From Bifidobacterium polysaccharolyticum (lineage in GTDB: Bacteria; Actinomycetota; Actinomycetes; Actinomycetales; Bifidobacteriaceae): a DNA stretch of 64,000 nucleotides. This document shows positions 48,381-57,372 of the stretch, in pieces. A program made the position numbers and the translations under genes. The DNA lies in the NCBI RefSeq assembly GCF_016101585.1, contig NZ_JACFQG010000001.1, forward strand, positions 62,001 through 126,000, given 5' to 3'. Position 1 is the first letter of the stretch, and every line of letters starts with the position of its first letter. Under the pieces are notes generated by a model. It was not told the DNA's origin. It did not search any database and saw only the letters and a program-made list of their open reading frames with translations.

Positions 48381-49028
48381 ATGGACTTTCAGGAAACGAG
48401 GTTGAAAGTGGCTTCAGAGAGTAAGAACCGCAGCGATTCCCCTGAAGGGCGGACCGTGGTTGTGGCGGAAGATGAGGCTTTGATCAGGCTCGATACCGTC
48501 GAAGCTCTCGAGGATGCCGGCTATGACGTGGTCGGCCAGGCAGCCAGCGGCCAGGAGGCCATTGATCTGACTCGTGAGCTGAGACCCGATGTAGTCGTTA
48601 TGGACGTGAAGATGCCCGGCACCGACGGCATTACCGCCGCCACTGAGATCGGCAAGGAGAATCTGGCCCCGGTGGTTATGCTGACGGCGTTTTCTCAGCA
48701 GAGTCTGGTCGAGAAGGCGGCTGATGCTGGGGCTATGGCCTATGTGGTCAAGCCCTTCGCTCCGGAAAAGCTGCTTCCGGCCCTTGAGGTGGCCATTTCA
48801 CGCTTCGATCAGATCAACGCCCTGAAGGACGAGGTAACCGACATGAAGGCCCGTTTCGAAGCCCGGAAGCGGGTGGACAGGGCCAAGGGTCTGCTCATGG
48901 AGAGCATGGGCATGACCGAGTCTGAGGCCTTCCGCTGGATCCAGAAGACATCCATGGACCGCAGGCTGACTATGCAGGAGGTGGCCGACGTGGTCATCAA
49001 CAACGTGGCCAATCAGAACGATCGTTAG
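48381..49028 (+). CDS. pdtaR: ANTAR-domain response regulator, PdtaR-like
   Basis: 215 residues. Receiver domain with phosphate acceptor D75 (VVMDVKMPG) and K124 (YVVKPFAPEK), then a coiled-coil linker and the three-helix ANTAR RNA-binding domain (about 146-206, 'KRVDRAKGLLMESMGMTESEAFRWIQ'). ANTAR proteins act on RNA hairpins to prevent termination. Immediately upstream of polA, as Rv1626 lies near polA in Mycobacterium. The expected kinase is PdtaS at 17702. ATG at 48381; the open frame running back through the tRNA is not coding. Confidence 0.92.
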   Translation: MDFQETRLKVASESKNRSDSPEGRTVVVAEDEALIRLDTVEALEDAGYDVVGQAASGQEAIDLTRELRPDVVVMDVKMPGTDGITAATEIGKENLAPVVMLTAFSQQSLVEKAADAGAMAYVVKPFAPEKLLPALEVAISRFDQINALKDEVTDMKARFEARKRVDRAKGLLMESMGMTESEAFRWIQKTSMDRRLTMQEVADVVINNVANQNDR

Positions 49029-49036
49029 TCATTCTT

Positions 49037-51931
49037 ATGGAAGACCAGACGAAGGAGCAGGACAAGGACGGCCGCACCCTGCTGGTCGTCGATGGACATT
49101 CGCTGGCCTTCCGGGCCTTCTATGCCCTTCCCGTCGAGAGCTTCACTACCTCGACGGGGCAACCCACCAACGCGGTATGGGGCTTTGCCACCATGCTGGC
49201 GGATGTAATGGCCAAGGAGAAGCCCACTCACATGGGCGTGGCCTTTGACGTCAAGGGCGGCACCTTCCGCAACGCAATGTTGCCCCAATACAAGGGCACC
49301 CGTGAAGCCGCTCCTAAGGAACTGCTGAGCCAGCTGCCTCTGATCCAGGACCTGCTTAAGGGCCTGGGCATCACCTATATCGAAAAGCCCGGTTACGAGG
49401 GCGACGATATCATCGGCACGCTGGCCACCATGGGGGAGCAGGCCGGGTTCAAGACCCTGGTCCTGTCGGGGGACAGGGATGCCTTTCAGCTAGTGGACGA
49501 CGACATCACCGTGCTCTACCCAGGCCACCACTTCAAGAACCTCAAGCACATGACGCCCCAGGCCATCATGGATCGCTACAAGGTGACCCCGGAGCAGTAT
49601 CCGGATCTGGCCGCCATGCGCGGCGAGGGGGCCGACAACATCCCTGGCGTGCCGGGTGTGGGCGACGGCTATGCCGCCAAGTGGATCAACAAGTACGGAT
49701 CGTTGGATTCCATTCTGGAACACGCTGACGAAATCGGCGGCAAGAAGGGCCAGGCATTGGCGGAGAATGCCGACCAGGTGCGGCTCAACCGGAAGGTCAA
49801 TGCCCTGGTGCGCGACCTGGATCTGGGCGTGAAGGTGGAGGATCTGCGTTTCGGCACCATCCATACGGATCAGGTTCTGCCCATCTTTGAGCAGCTGCAG
49901 TTCGGCCCGCAGACCCGCAAGAAGATCCTGCGCGGATTCAACACGGTTGCCGATTACGATTACTCTCCAGCTTCAGCGCTGGTGGATGTCAGCAACAAGC
50001 AAGAGGAGTTCACGCAGCCCGAGCGTGATAAGGCGGAGTCCGCCGACCAGCTGCGGGACTGGTGTGAGAAGCATCTGCCGGATAAGGCCCTCTGCCGGCG
50101 CTCGGCAGACCATGTCAAGGCCATGGCAGATGCCCTGGACCAAATCAAAGACATCGGAGACTCCGACCAGAATGCCATGCGCTGCAGTGAAGCCATGAAA
50201 GAGCACTGGGTTCTTCACGCTATCGGCTGGGCCAAGCACGGCGACTACGGCCTGGAGGAACTGGCTATTCTCTCCATGGATGGCCACGGCCTGGTCCTTA
50301 TGGCGGAAGACATTGACGAAGCCATGCGTGAAGCCATCCAGGAGCTGATTGACCAGCGGATTGGGACCTGCGTGGTCCATGGTTATAAGGAGCATCTGCA
50401 CTTCTTGGAGAGCCAGGGACTGCACATGTCCCTGCCCCTGTTCGATACCAAGCTGGCAGGCTATTTGGCTGAGCCTGATTTCCACGCTGACAATCTGGAA
50501 CAGGCCGTAGCCCACTTCCTGGCCATCCCCGTAGAGGAGGAGCCTGAAGCCACACAGGGGGCCCTGGCCCTGGACGGGCGAGAGGATGAGGACGAGCGTC
50601 GGCGGGGGACTCGGATTCTTCGTCAGGCGCAATACGTTATGATGGTTTCCGAGCGCCTGCAGGAACTTATGGACGAGCGTCATCAGTACGGGCTGCTCCG
50701 CACCATAGAGCTGCCCACCTCCGCAGTCCTGGCGCAGATGGAGACCGAGGGCGCCAAGGTGGACGATGCCCGCCTGAAGGAGATGCACGACCGGTTCGCT
50801 GCAGAGGCCCGTCAGGCTCAGGAAATCGCTTGGGATAAGGCCGGCAGCCGTGTCAACCTGCAGAGCCCCAAGCAGCTTAGCAAGGTGCTCTTTGATGATA
50901 TGGGCCTGGTGCCCACCCATAGGACTAAGACCGGTTCCTATTCCACCAACGTCTCGGTCCTGCAGGACTTGTATATAAAGTCGGTCAACAACGAACGGGC
51001 CAACGACTTCCTGGGTGCGCTCCTCAAGCACAGGGAGACCAACAAGCTCAAGCAGATCGTGCAAACCCTGCGCGAGGCTGTCAATCCCCGGGATGGACGG
51101 CTGCACACCACCTATGAGCAGACCGTGGCCGCCACTGGCCGGTTGAGCTCGGTTGATCCCAACTTGCAGAACATTCCCAACCGGGATGCCCGTGGGCGTG
51201 AGATTCGTTCGGCCTTCGTGCCTGGCAGCGGGTACGAGGCGCTGCTTTCCTCGGACTACTCCCAGGTGGAGCTGCGGATCATGGCCCATCTTTCCGGGGA
51301 CCAGGCCTTGATCGATGCCTTCAAGTCTGGCGCTGACTTCCACCGGTACGTGGCCAGCTTGGTCTACGACATCCCCATGGAGGAGGTCACCGGGGACCAG
51401 CGCTCCCATGTGAAGGCCATGAGCTATGGGCTGGCCTATGGGCTGAGCACCTATGGCCTGGCCCAGCAACTCAAGATCAGCCCGGCCGCGGCTGATGTGC
51501 TGCGCGCCAAGTACTTCGCCACCTTCGGCAAGGTCCATGAGTACTTGGAGTCCCTGGTGGCCGATGCCCGTGAGAAGGGTTACACCGAGACCATGTTCGG
51601 TCGGCGGCGCTACTTCCCAGGGCTGCGTTCCAAGCGCCGTCCCACCCGCGAAGCCGCCGAGAGGGCTGCTCTGAACGCGCCCATCCAGGGGTCAGCTGCC
51701 GATATCATGAAAATCGCCATGATCAAGGCCAGCCGTGCCTTGTCCGATCAGGGGCTGAAGAGCCGAATCTCCCTGCAGATCCACGATGAATTGCTGGTGG
51801 AGATCGCTCCCGGAGAGACCGACAAGGCCACCAAACTGGTCAAGGATTCCATGGAACATGCCGTTGAATTGGCCGTGCCCCTGGATGTGTCCACCGGCAT
51901 TGGCCAGGATTGGGAGCTAGCCGCTCACTGA
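49037..51931 (+). CDS. polA: DNA polymerase I
   Basis: 964 residues. N-terminal 5'-nuclease domain (about 15-310, VVDGHSLAFRAF, GYEGDDIIGTLA, 'DRDAFQL') with H3TH region 'GVPGVGDGYAAKW'. A middle domain follows in which the proofreading DxE motif is not recognisable ('ELAILSMDGHGLVLM'), so 3'-exonuclease activity is probably absent, as in many actinobacteria. The polymerase domain has motif A SSDYSQVELR, motif B 'RSHVKAMSYGLAYGL' and motif C QIHDELL. It starts 8 bp after pdtaR. Confidence 0.96.
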   Translation: MEDQTKEQDKDGRTLLVVDGHSLAFRAFYALPVESFTTSTGQPTNAVWGFATMLADVMAKEKPTHMGVAFDVKGGTFRNAMLPQYKGTREAAPKELLSQLPLIQDLLKGLGITYIEKPGYEGDDIIGTLATMGEQAGFKTLVLSGDRDAFQLVDDDITVLYPGHHFKNLKHMTPQAIMDRYKVTPEQYPDLAAMRGEGADNIPGVPGVGDGYAAKWINKYGSLDSILEHADEIGGKKGQALAENADQVRLNRKVNALVRDLDLGVKVEDLRFGTIHTDQVLPIFEQLQFGPQTRKKILRGFNTVADYDYSPASALVDVSNKQEEFTQPERDKAESADQLRDWCEKHLPDKALCRRSADHVKAMADALDQIKDIGDSDQNAMRCSEAMKEHWVLHAIGWAKHGDYGLEELAILSMDGHGLVLMAEDIDEAMREAIQELIDQRIGTCVVHGYKEHLHFLESQGLHMSLPLFDTKLAGYLAEPDFHADNLEQAVAHFLAIPVEEEPEATQGALALDGREDEDERRRGTRILRQAQYVMMVSERLQELMDERHQYGLLRTIELPTSAVLAQMETEGAKVDDARLKEMHDRFAAEARQAQEIAWDKAGSRVNLQSPKQLSKVLFDDMGLVPTHRTKTGSYSTNVSVLQDLYIKSVNNERANDFLGALLKHRETNKLKQIVQTLREAVNPRDGRLHTTYEQTVAATGRLSSVDPNLQNIPNRDARGREIRSAFVPGSGYEALLSSDYSQVELRIMAHLSGDQALIDAFKSGADFHRYVASLVYDIPMEEVTGDQRSHVKAMSYGLAYGLSTYGLAQQLKISPAAADVLRAKYFATFGKVHEYLESLVADAREKGYTETMFGRRRYFPGLRSKRRPTREAAERAALNAPIQGSAADIMKIAMIKASRALSDQGLKSRISLQIHDELLVEIAPGETDKATKLVKDSMEHAVELAVPLDVSTGIGQDWELAAH

Positions 51932-51979
51932 ACTAACATGGGGTGGCTTGGGCCCAGCAGGATCCGAGGAGGGATCGTT

Positions 51980-52897
51980 ATGTCTGATGGGCAAGATGAG
52001 GTTCAGAGGCCTTCGGTGTCCCTGGGCCAGGTTGTGGATCTGCTGGAGGGGCTTTACCCCTTGGAATACGCAGAGGACTGGGATTATCCTGGTCTGGTGG
52101 CGGGGGATCCGTCCTGGCCGGTCAGGCGGATTTGGTGCGCCGTAGACCCTCGGCCCGATGTGGTTCAGGAGGCTCTTGACCACAAGGCCGACCTGCTGAT
52201 CACCCACCATCCGCTCTTCTTCAGGTCGGTCCACCAGGTTTCCGGCCAGGATTTCCGCGGGGATATGATAACCAGGCTGATTGAGGGCCGTTGTGGGCTC
52301 TGGGTTGGGCATACCAACGCTGATGCTGCTTACCGTGGCGTGGCCCAGGCCGCTGCCGATGTTCTTGACCTGCAGGAGGCGAGACCACTGGCTCCTCAGT
52401 CGGTCTCTAAACGCGATTTACACGCTGATCAGGGGATCCAGGTAGGCCTGGGTCGTTGGGGACGGCTTCCTAAGCCCGCACCATTTGAGGATTTGGTCCA
52501 TACCGTGGCGGGCCTCCTGCCCAGGACGGCTCTGGGTGTTCAGGCGGTCGGTGTGCCCGAGGCCATGGTTTCCACGGTCGCCCTGCTGCCCGGCTCTGGG
52601 GACTCCGAGTTCGACCTGGTCCGGTCCACGGGGGCAGATGTCTACATTACCAGCGATTTGCGCCATCATCCAGCCACGGATGCCTACCAGCAGGCCCTTT
52701 ATGAGGCCCGGATGGCGGGTCGTCCCAATCAGCCCAGACCCATGCTGATCAACACCCCGCACTCGGCCATCGAAAGTCTCTGGTTCCGCTACGCCAGGGG
52801 AGACATTGCCCAGGCCCTGGAGATGGCTACTGGTGTTCGTCCACAGGTGGAGGTCTCATCGATCGTCACCGACCCTTGGACCATGGTGGTGCGCTGA
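51980..52897 (+). CDS. Nif3-like dinuclear metal center protein
   Basis: 305 residues. Family pattern: 'WDYPGLVAGDP' near the N-terminus, the metal-binding 'ADLLITHHPLFF' and 'WVGHTNADAA', and a late 'NTPHSAIESLW' supplying His and Glu. Members are sometimes labelled GTP cyclohydrolase 1 type 2; the physiological role is not settled. ATG at 51980 has GAGGAGGG before it; an ATG 42 bases earlier lacks a site. Confidence 0.87.
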   Translation: MSDGQDEVQRPSVSLGQVVDLLEGLYPLEYAEDWDYPGLVAGDPSWPVRRIWCAVDPRPDVVQEALDHKADLLITHHPLFFRSVHQVSGQDFRGDMITRLIEGRCGLWVGHTNADAAYRGVAQAAADVLDLQEARPLAPQSVSKRDLHADQGIQVGLGRWGRLPKPAPFEDLVHTVAGLLPRTALGVQAVGVPEAMVSTVALLPGSGDSEFDLVRSTGADVYITSDLRHHPATDAYQQALYEARMAGRPNQPRPMLINTPHSAIESLWFRYARGDIAQALEMATGVRPQVEVSSIVTDPWTMVVR

Positions 52898-52932
52898 CGG
52901 CTGGGGGTTGATGATTGAGGAGGAATGATTGC

Positions 52933-53616
52933 ATGAGCGATGAAGCACAGGATCTGCAGGCACGATTGGCTGCCAGACTGGCCGACCGGGATGGCCAGGG
53001 GCCCAAGGGCATCGATATGGACCGTGTACCCGAGCTGATGGATGATAGGGAGGTCTTCCGCGGCCCGATATTCGTTATCGACCAACAGCAGGTGGCCATG
53101 TTCCGGCGTGACGGTTCTAAGGAGATCATCGGCAGACAGCTCATCCGTCACGCCCCCTGCGTGGTCATGCTGGTGCACGACTGCACTGCCGATGCCTATC
53201 TGCTGACCCGTGAGTACCGGGTGGGCGCCCAGGCCTACGTATTCGGCCTGCCAGCCGGCTTCATCGACCCGGGCGAGAGCCCTGTCAAGGCCGTCCTGCG
53301 CGAGCTGCGTGAGGAGACCGGTTTGGTACCTGGGCCTGAGGGTGCTCCGGGCTCAGAAAGCCATCTGGATCCGGACAACGGCTGGATTGATGCCGCTCCC
53401 GACGTCTACTCCTCCCTGGGCATGAGTGACGAGCTCGGACACATCGTGGTCCTGCATTTGCGTCGCTGGCATCAGGGGCCAACCGACTTCGACCCGGGCG
53501 AGCACATCCAGTCGGCCTGGGTCTCCTGGCAGGAGCTCTGCGCAGCAGGAGTCGCCGATGCCAAGGCGGTGGTTGCCATTCAGCACGAGGCCATCCGTCG
53601 TCTGCTGAAGGATTGA
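52933..53616 (+). CDS. Nudix hydrolase, ADP-ribose pyrophosphatase-like
   Basis: 227 residues with an intact Nudix box: 'PAGFIDPGESPVKAVLRE' continues into LREETGL, holding all metal-binding glutamates. The N-terminal beta-sheet region (IFVIDQQQVAMFRRDG) and 'HAPCVVMLVHD' match ADP-ribose / sugar-nucleotide pyrophosphatases. Gene follows the Nif3-like gene by 35 bp with a strong GAGGAGG site. Contrast with the degenerate paralogue at 47543. Confidence 0.88.
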   Translation: MSDEAQDLQARLAARLADRDGQGPKGIDMDRVPELMDDREVFRGPIFVIDQQQVAMFRRDGSKEIIGRQLIRHAPCVVMLVHDCTADAYLLTREYRVGAQAYVFGLPAGFIDPGESPVKAVLRELREETGLVPGPEGAPGSESHLDPDNGWIDAAPDVYSSLGMSDELGHIVVLHLRRWHQGPTDFDPGEHIQSAWVSWQELCAAGVADAKAVVAIQHEAIRRLLKD

Positions 53617-53652
53617 TATCGAGGCATAAAGTTTATGATTGGTCAAGCAGAA

Positions 53653-53667
53653 CATACCAGTGGTATG
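53653..53667. promoter_or_regulatory. TetR-family operator upstream of the repressor gene
   Basis: CATACCAGTGGTATG is a perfect 15-base palindrome about 75 bp before the tetR-like ATG. It overlaps a likely -10 box (TATGAT), so bound repressor would block its own promoter. A near-identical site precedes the ABC genes. Confidence 0.8.
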
Positions 53668-53741
53668 ATAGCTTTTGTCGGACAAGATGGTCAGACCAGG
53701 ATGGTCAGGCATTGATGCACTGACAGGAAGAGGAGCACCGC

Positions 53742-54473
53742 ATGGGCACGCCGAAGGATCCCGAAGGGCATCGCAATCAGATCCTTGATGTAGCTCAGCG
53801 GCTCTTCCTGGAAAAGGGCTACGACGGAACCAGCATTCAGGACATTGTCGATGGTCTGGGTGGCATGACCAAGGGAGCTGTCTACTACCATTTTCCTTCC
53901 AAGACGGCCATTTTCCATGCGGTCACCGAGCGCATGGCTTCGTCCTCATCCCAGGGGGACTGGCTGGGGGAATGGCCCGGAAAAACTGGCCTGGACAAAC
54001 TGCGCAACGAGCTGATTGCCTCTCTGTCGGCTTACTCGCGTCTCGATGTGACCTTTTCAGCCAGAACCTTGTTGAAGAGCCCCCGCATGGTCGGGGAGAT
54101 GTACTTGAAATCCATGGACAGGATTGTGGACGTGATCACCCCCTACGTTCGTGAAGGCGTGGAGGACGGCTCCATTGCCCCCTGCAATCCCGAGGATCTG
54201 GCCCAGGTGCTCTATATCCTGCTCAACATGTGGATAGGGATCCGGTTCTCGACCATGACTCGGGACCAAGTGGTTTCCAAGTTTACTCTGTTGGCCGATA
54301 TGCTCAAGGGGATCGGGGCACCGGTCATAGATGATCGGGTCATTCGCGCAGCCGTGCACTTGCATGCGCATCTGAAGAGCAATCCACTGACTGCCACTGG
54401 TGGCGAGTCCACTCAGGAGAAATCCGACCGGGATCAGGATCACGAGGCCTCTCTGAGCCGAGAGATCTCTTAG
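53742..54473 (+). CDS. TetR/AcrR-family transcriptional regulator
   Basis: 243 residues. N-terminal helix-turn-helix (about 10-57, 'YDGTSIQDIVDGLG' and GAVYYHFPSKTAIF) and a C-terminal ligand domain without close relatives that I recognise. It should repress itself and the downstream ABC-MFS genes through the palindromes at 53653 and 54543. The C-terminal 20 residues are polar and disordered. ATG with AGGAAGAGGAG before it. Confidence 0.9.
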   Translation: MGTPKDPEGHRNQILDVAQRLFLEKGYDGTSIQDIVDGLGGMTKGAVYYHFPSKTAIFHAVTERMASSSSQGDWLGEWPGKTGLDKLRNELIASLSAYSRLDVTFSARTLLKSPRMVGEMYLKSMDRIVDVITPYVREGVEDGSIAPCNPEDLAQVLYILLNMWIGIRFSTMTRDQVVSKFTLLADMLKGIGAPVIDDRVIRAAVHLHAHLKSNPLTATGGESTQEKSDRDQDHEASLSREIS

Positions 54474-54542
54474 GGCCTAGATGGCTCTGGCGATTAGCAA
54501 GATTCGGGTACTCAACGGGTGAATGGTTTTGTTTCCGCCAAA

Positions 54543-54557
54543 CATACCATTGGTATT
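54543..54557. promoter_or_regulatory. TetR-family operator upstream of the ABC genes
   Basis: CATACCATTGGTATT matches the operator at 53653 in 13 of 15 positions and keeps the ATACCA/TGGTAT arms. It ends 15 bp before the ABC ATPase ATG, close to its ribosome site. Confidence 0.75.
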
Positions 54558-54572
54558 TTTGAAAGGAGTTTC

Positions 54573-55304
54573 ATGAAAATTCTGGAGGCGGACGGTATCG
54601 TCCAAGTGTTTGAAGGCAGGGAGGTGCTGGCTGGGCTGGACCTGTCATTGGAGCAGGGCGAAATTCTGGGCCTGTTGGGAGCCAACGGGGCTGGCAAGTC
54701 CACGCTGTTGAAGATTCTGACTGGAATGCAGAGACCTGCCGGCGGACAGGTCCGCTTTCTGGAGAAACCTCTCAGCAAAGGCTACCCGGGCAGTTTGGCA
54801 AGGATGGGGGTGTCCATCAACGAGCCCGTATTTTATGAGTCCCTCAGTGCCAGGCAGAACCTGGAGATCGACCTGTCCTACCATTCGTTGGCAAGCGGGG
54901 AGCATAGAGCCGTTGATCTCGCCGGAATCAGCCAACTCTTGGAGAACGTCGGATTGACTGCCGATTCAACCACGCCTGTTGGCAGATATTCCATGGGCAT
55001 GAGGCAGAGGCTGGCCCTGGCAAGATGCATGGGCCATCATCCTGACCTTTGCCTACTGGACGAGCCGCTCAACGGATTGGATCCTGTGGCCATCGGACAG
55101 CTGCGAAACAGCCTGCAAAGTCTGGCTGCCCAAGGCAGTGCGGTCCTCTTTTCCAGCCACATCCTCTCCGAGGTGCTGCACACTGCCGACCGTGTGATGG
55201 TGGTGGCGGACGGCAGGGTAAGTCTGCGGGCCAGCGTCTCGGAGCTCCTCAATAAGGGCCAAGAGGCCGCCGAACAGACCCTGATCAATGCTATGGAGGG
55301 CTGA
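54573..55304 (+). CDS. ABC transporter ATP-binding protein (drug-export type)
   Basis: 243 residues. Walker A GANGAGKS, signature YSMGMRQRLALA (the LSGGQ equivalent), Walker B LCLLDEPLNGLD and the switch histidine in SSHILSE. This is the CcmA/DrrA-like class that powers two-component exporters. ATG at 54573 with AAAGGAG before it. The permease gene follows after 1 bp. Confidence 0.9.
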   Translation: MKILEADGIVQVFEGREVLAGLDLSLEQGEILGLLGANGAGKSTLLKILTGMQRPAGGQVRFLEKPLSKGYPGSLARMGVSINEPVFYESLSARQNLEIDLSYHSLASGEHRAVDLAGISQLLENVGLTADSTTPVGRYSMGMRQRLALARCMGHHPDLCLLDEPLNGLDPVAIGQLRNSLQSLAAQGSAVLFSSHILSEVLHTADRVMVVADGRVSLRASVSELLNKGQEAAEQTLINAMEG

Positions 55305-55305
55305 T

Positions 55306-56001
55306 ATGAAGACGCTGCTGCAATTGGAGCTGAAAAAGACGAGACTATGGCCCTGCATTTTCGGAGGACTGGCAGTGGTGGCCGCATCCTTGGCCCTGGG
55401 AGGCATGTTCCTGGCCATTGGCCACACGAGCGGGCGGTCTGATCCTCGGCTGTCCAGTCTGGCTTTCGTGTTGCAGATGGCCATGGTCATCCTTCTGGTA
55501 GGTTTCTCTTTGGTGGCCGCTGCCCTCTGCAACCTGGTCTTCATCGAACCCTATACAGGGAGGAATCTGACACTCACCCTGTCGTGCCCCATCTCGCGGG
55601 AACGAATCCTGCTGGCCAAACTGGTGTTCGTCGGCTTCTTCACGGCCCTGTCCTATCTGGCGGGGACGGCCGTTACCCTGACCGTCTTGCTGCTGGTCGA
55701 CCGTCTTGTGGGTTCACTCGGAAAGGGTTCGCCAGTCAGCCTGTTCGGACAGGTTCTCTTCATGCTGGTCACCAGTCTCGCGGGACTGGCAGGGCTGGTC
55801 GGCATTGCCCTTTCCTTGGGCTTCTGGAAGCGCTCGCTGCCCATCATGTTTGGGGTCCTGCTCCTGCTGGACGCTTTGGTGGGCAACCTGCTCTCCCTTT
55901 CCCCACTGCTGTCTGCGCTGGTGCTTCTGATCATCTTTCTGACCTCCCTGCCGGCCTGGTGGTTGCTTCACCGGACTCTCATGAAGATCGAACTGCCCTG
56001 A
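55306..56001 (+). CDS. ABC transporter permease (ABC-2 type)
   Basis: 231 residues with six transmembrane segments in the ABC-2 arrangement; conserved 'EPYTGRNLTLTLSCPISRERILLAKL' corresponds to the coupling region (partial quotation). Acts with the ATPase directly upstream. The exported compound is unknown, but a TetR repressor and an MFS exporter in the same transcription unit suggest a toxic small molecule or peptide. Confidence 0.85.
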   Translation: MKTLLQLELKKTRLWPCIFGGLAVVAASLALGGMFLAIGHTSGRSDPRLSSLAFVLQMAMVILLVGFSLVAAALCNLVFIEPYTGRNLTLTLSCPISRERILLAKLVFVGFFTALSYLAGTAVTLTVLLLVDRLVGSLGKGSPVSLFGQVLFMLVTSLAGLAGLVGIALSLGFWKRSLPIMFGVLLLLDALVGNLLSLSPLLSALVLLIIFLTSLPAWWLLHRTLMKIELP

Positions 56002-56014
56002 ACGGCTGCTGACC

Positions 56015-57301
56015 ATGCAGGAACTTCTGAAGAACAAGCCTTTCGTGACCATGGTTCTGGCCAGTTTGTTTAATACGGTCGGGGGCGAGCTCTTCAACAT
56101 CGTCTTCATCGTCTATGCCCAGACCATGCCCTTTGCCGGACTGGCCGTCTCCATAGCTTCAATGGCCTGGGTGGCGCCAACGCTGACGGCCATCCTGACC
56201 GGATACTTGGCCGACAGGACCGTGCACAAGACACGGATGCAAGTGGTGATCAAGCTGATTCAGGTGTGTATTTACCTGGCTATGGCCATGACAATCGGCA
56301 GGTCCAAGAGTTTGCCCGTCTTTCTACTGCTGGTAGCCATGGACATGGCATCTTCCATGCTGGAGGGATATGCGGGCAGTCTGTGGATGCCGGTCCTCAA
56401 ACACCTGGTCCAGCCAGGCCAGCTCCATCAGGCGACCTCAATCACCTCCGCTGCATCCAATGTCGCGGCTGTCATCAGTGCAGGCGGAGGTGTGGTGTTG
56501 ATCGCTATCCTGGGCAACAGATTCGCTGTATTCGCGCTGATCAATGCTGCCACCTTTCTGCTGGCGGGAATTCTGGTGGCCATTGGCTATAAGGCATTCG
56601 CCAGGGCGGAGGTCACAGGCAATGATTCACCTGTGGGCAAGCATGTGGGCCTGTCCTCCAGCCTCCGTATGACCTTGGGGGAGTTTCGCAGCTCTACATT
56701 CCTGGTCCTGATGGTGGGCTTCGGCTGTCTGGTCAACCTTCTGGGGACGGCTCTGCAACCCTTGCTCAATCTGGGGCTGATTTCCATGTCCGAGGTCTGG
56801 TGGGGAAGCTACGGCACAACCATAGCCGTAGTCAACGGCATCTCCTCGCTTGGACTGATCCTTGGCGCACTCCTTGCCGCAGATCCGCTCAGGCGGCTGC
56901 CCATGGCCCACCTGCTGACCGGAGTCATGGCTGCAGCCGCTACGGTAGGTGTCAACCTGGTTTGGCTGCACATCCATGCCCTGCTGCTCCTCCCGCTCCT
57001 GGCCATGAACTATCTTTTGGGCAAGATCAACCCTCGGTTCATGACCATGCTCATCCGCACAGTGGGCGAGGACCATCTGGCTGCAACTATGGGAGTGGTA
57101 CAGACTGTCATGATGTTAGGGGCGCCTCTGGGGCAGACGATTTTTCTAACGCTGGGAAATCTGGTTGGCATCGCCATTACCATGTCCATTTATGCGAGCC
57201 TGACGGGCCTTCTGGCTCTGACGATTCTCCTTGCAGGATTGCTGGGCATGAATGCCAAGGATCCGACTCCCGACATGGGCCAAAAGCAAAAGTCGGGCTA
57301 G
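56015..57301 (+). CDS. MFS transporter
   Basis: 428 residues with about 12 transmembrane segments and the MFS loop 'GYLADRTVHKTRMQ' between helices 2 and 3. It belongs to the exporter-like group related to macrolide/drug efflux proteins. ATG starts 13 bp after the permease gene. Its last codons and stop (57299-57301) fall within a 3' tRNA fragment on the other strand, so this end of the gene sits exactly on the probable island junction. Confidence 0.88.
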   Translation: MQELLKNKPFVTMVLASLFNTVGGELFNIVFIVYAQTMPFAGLAVSIASMAWVAPTLTAILTGYLADRTVHKTRMQVVIKLIQVCIYLAMAMTIGRSKSLPVFLLLVAMDMASSMLEGYAGSLWMPVLKHLVQPGQLHQATSITSAASNVAAVISAGGGVVLIAILGNRFAVFALINAATFLLAGILVAIGYKAFARAEVTGNDSPVGKHVGLSSSLRMTLGEFRSSTFLVLMVGFGCLVNLLGTALQPLLNLGLISMSEVWWGSYGTTIAVVNGISSLGLILGALLAADPLRRLPMAHLLTGVMAAAATVGVNLVWLHIHALLLLPLLAMNYLLGKINPRFMTMLIRTVGEDHLAATMGVVQTVMMLGAPLGQTIFLTLGNLVGIAITMSIYASLTGLLALTILLAGLLGMNAKDPTPDMGQKQKSG

Positions 57302-57317
57302 CCGGATTTGAACCGGC
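57293..57317 (-). other. 3' tRNA fragment, probable attachment site (att)
   Basis: On the minus strand this reads T-arm GCCGG-TTCAAAT-CCGGC, the acceptor half TAGCCCG and a discriminator A. No matching 5' acceptor (CGGGCTA), D-arm or anticodon arm is present further upstream on that strand, so it is only the last 25 bases of a tRNA. Such fragments are left where a mobile element integrates in a tRNA gene. The orientation puts native chromosome on the left and the element on the right. Confidence 0.7.
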
Positions 57318-57372
57318 GAAATTTTAATAATTCGGAGCTTTTTGAATGGATTCAATCTGATTTCTCATACTA

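Noticed and set aside
49973-51538. 521-codon minus-strand frame inside polA
   Set aside because: Long only because of high GC; the forward frame carries polymerase motifs A, B and C.
57293-57360. A complete tRNA gene on the minus strand
   Set aside because: Only the T-arm and 3' acceptor are present; no matching 5' acceptor, D-arm or anticodon arm occurs in the expected span.
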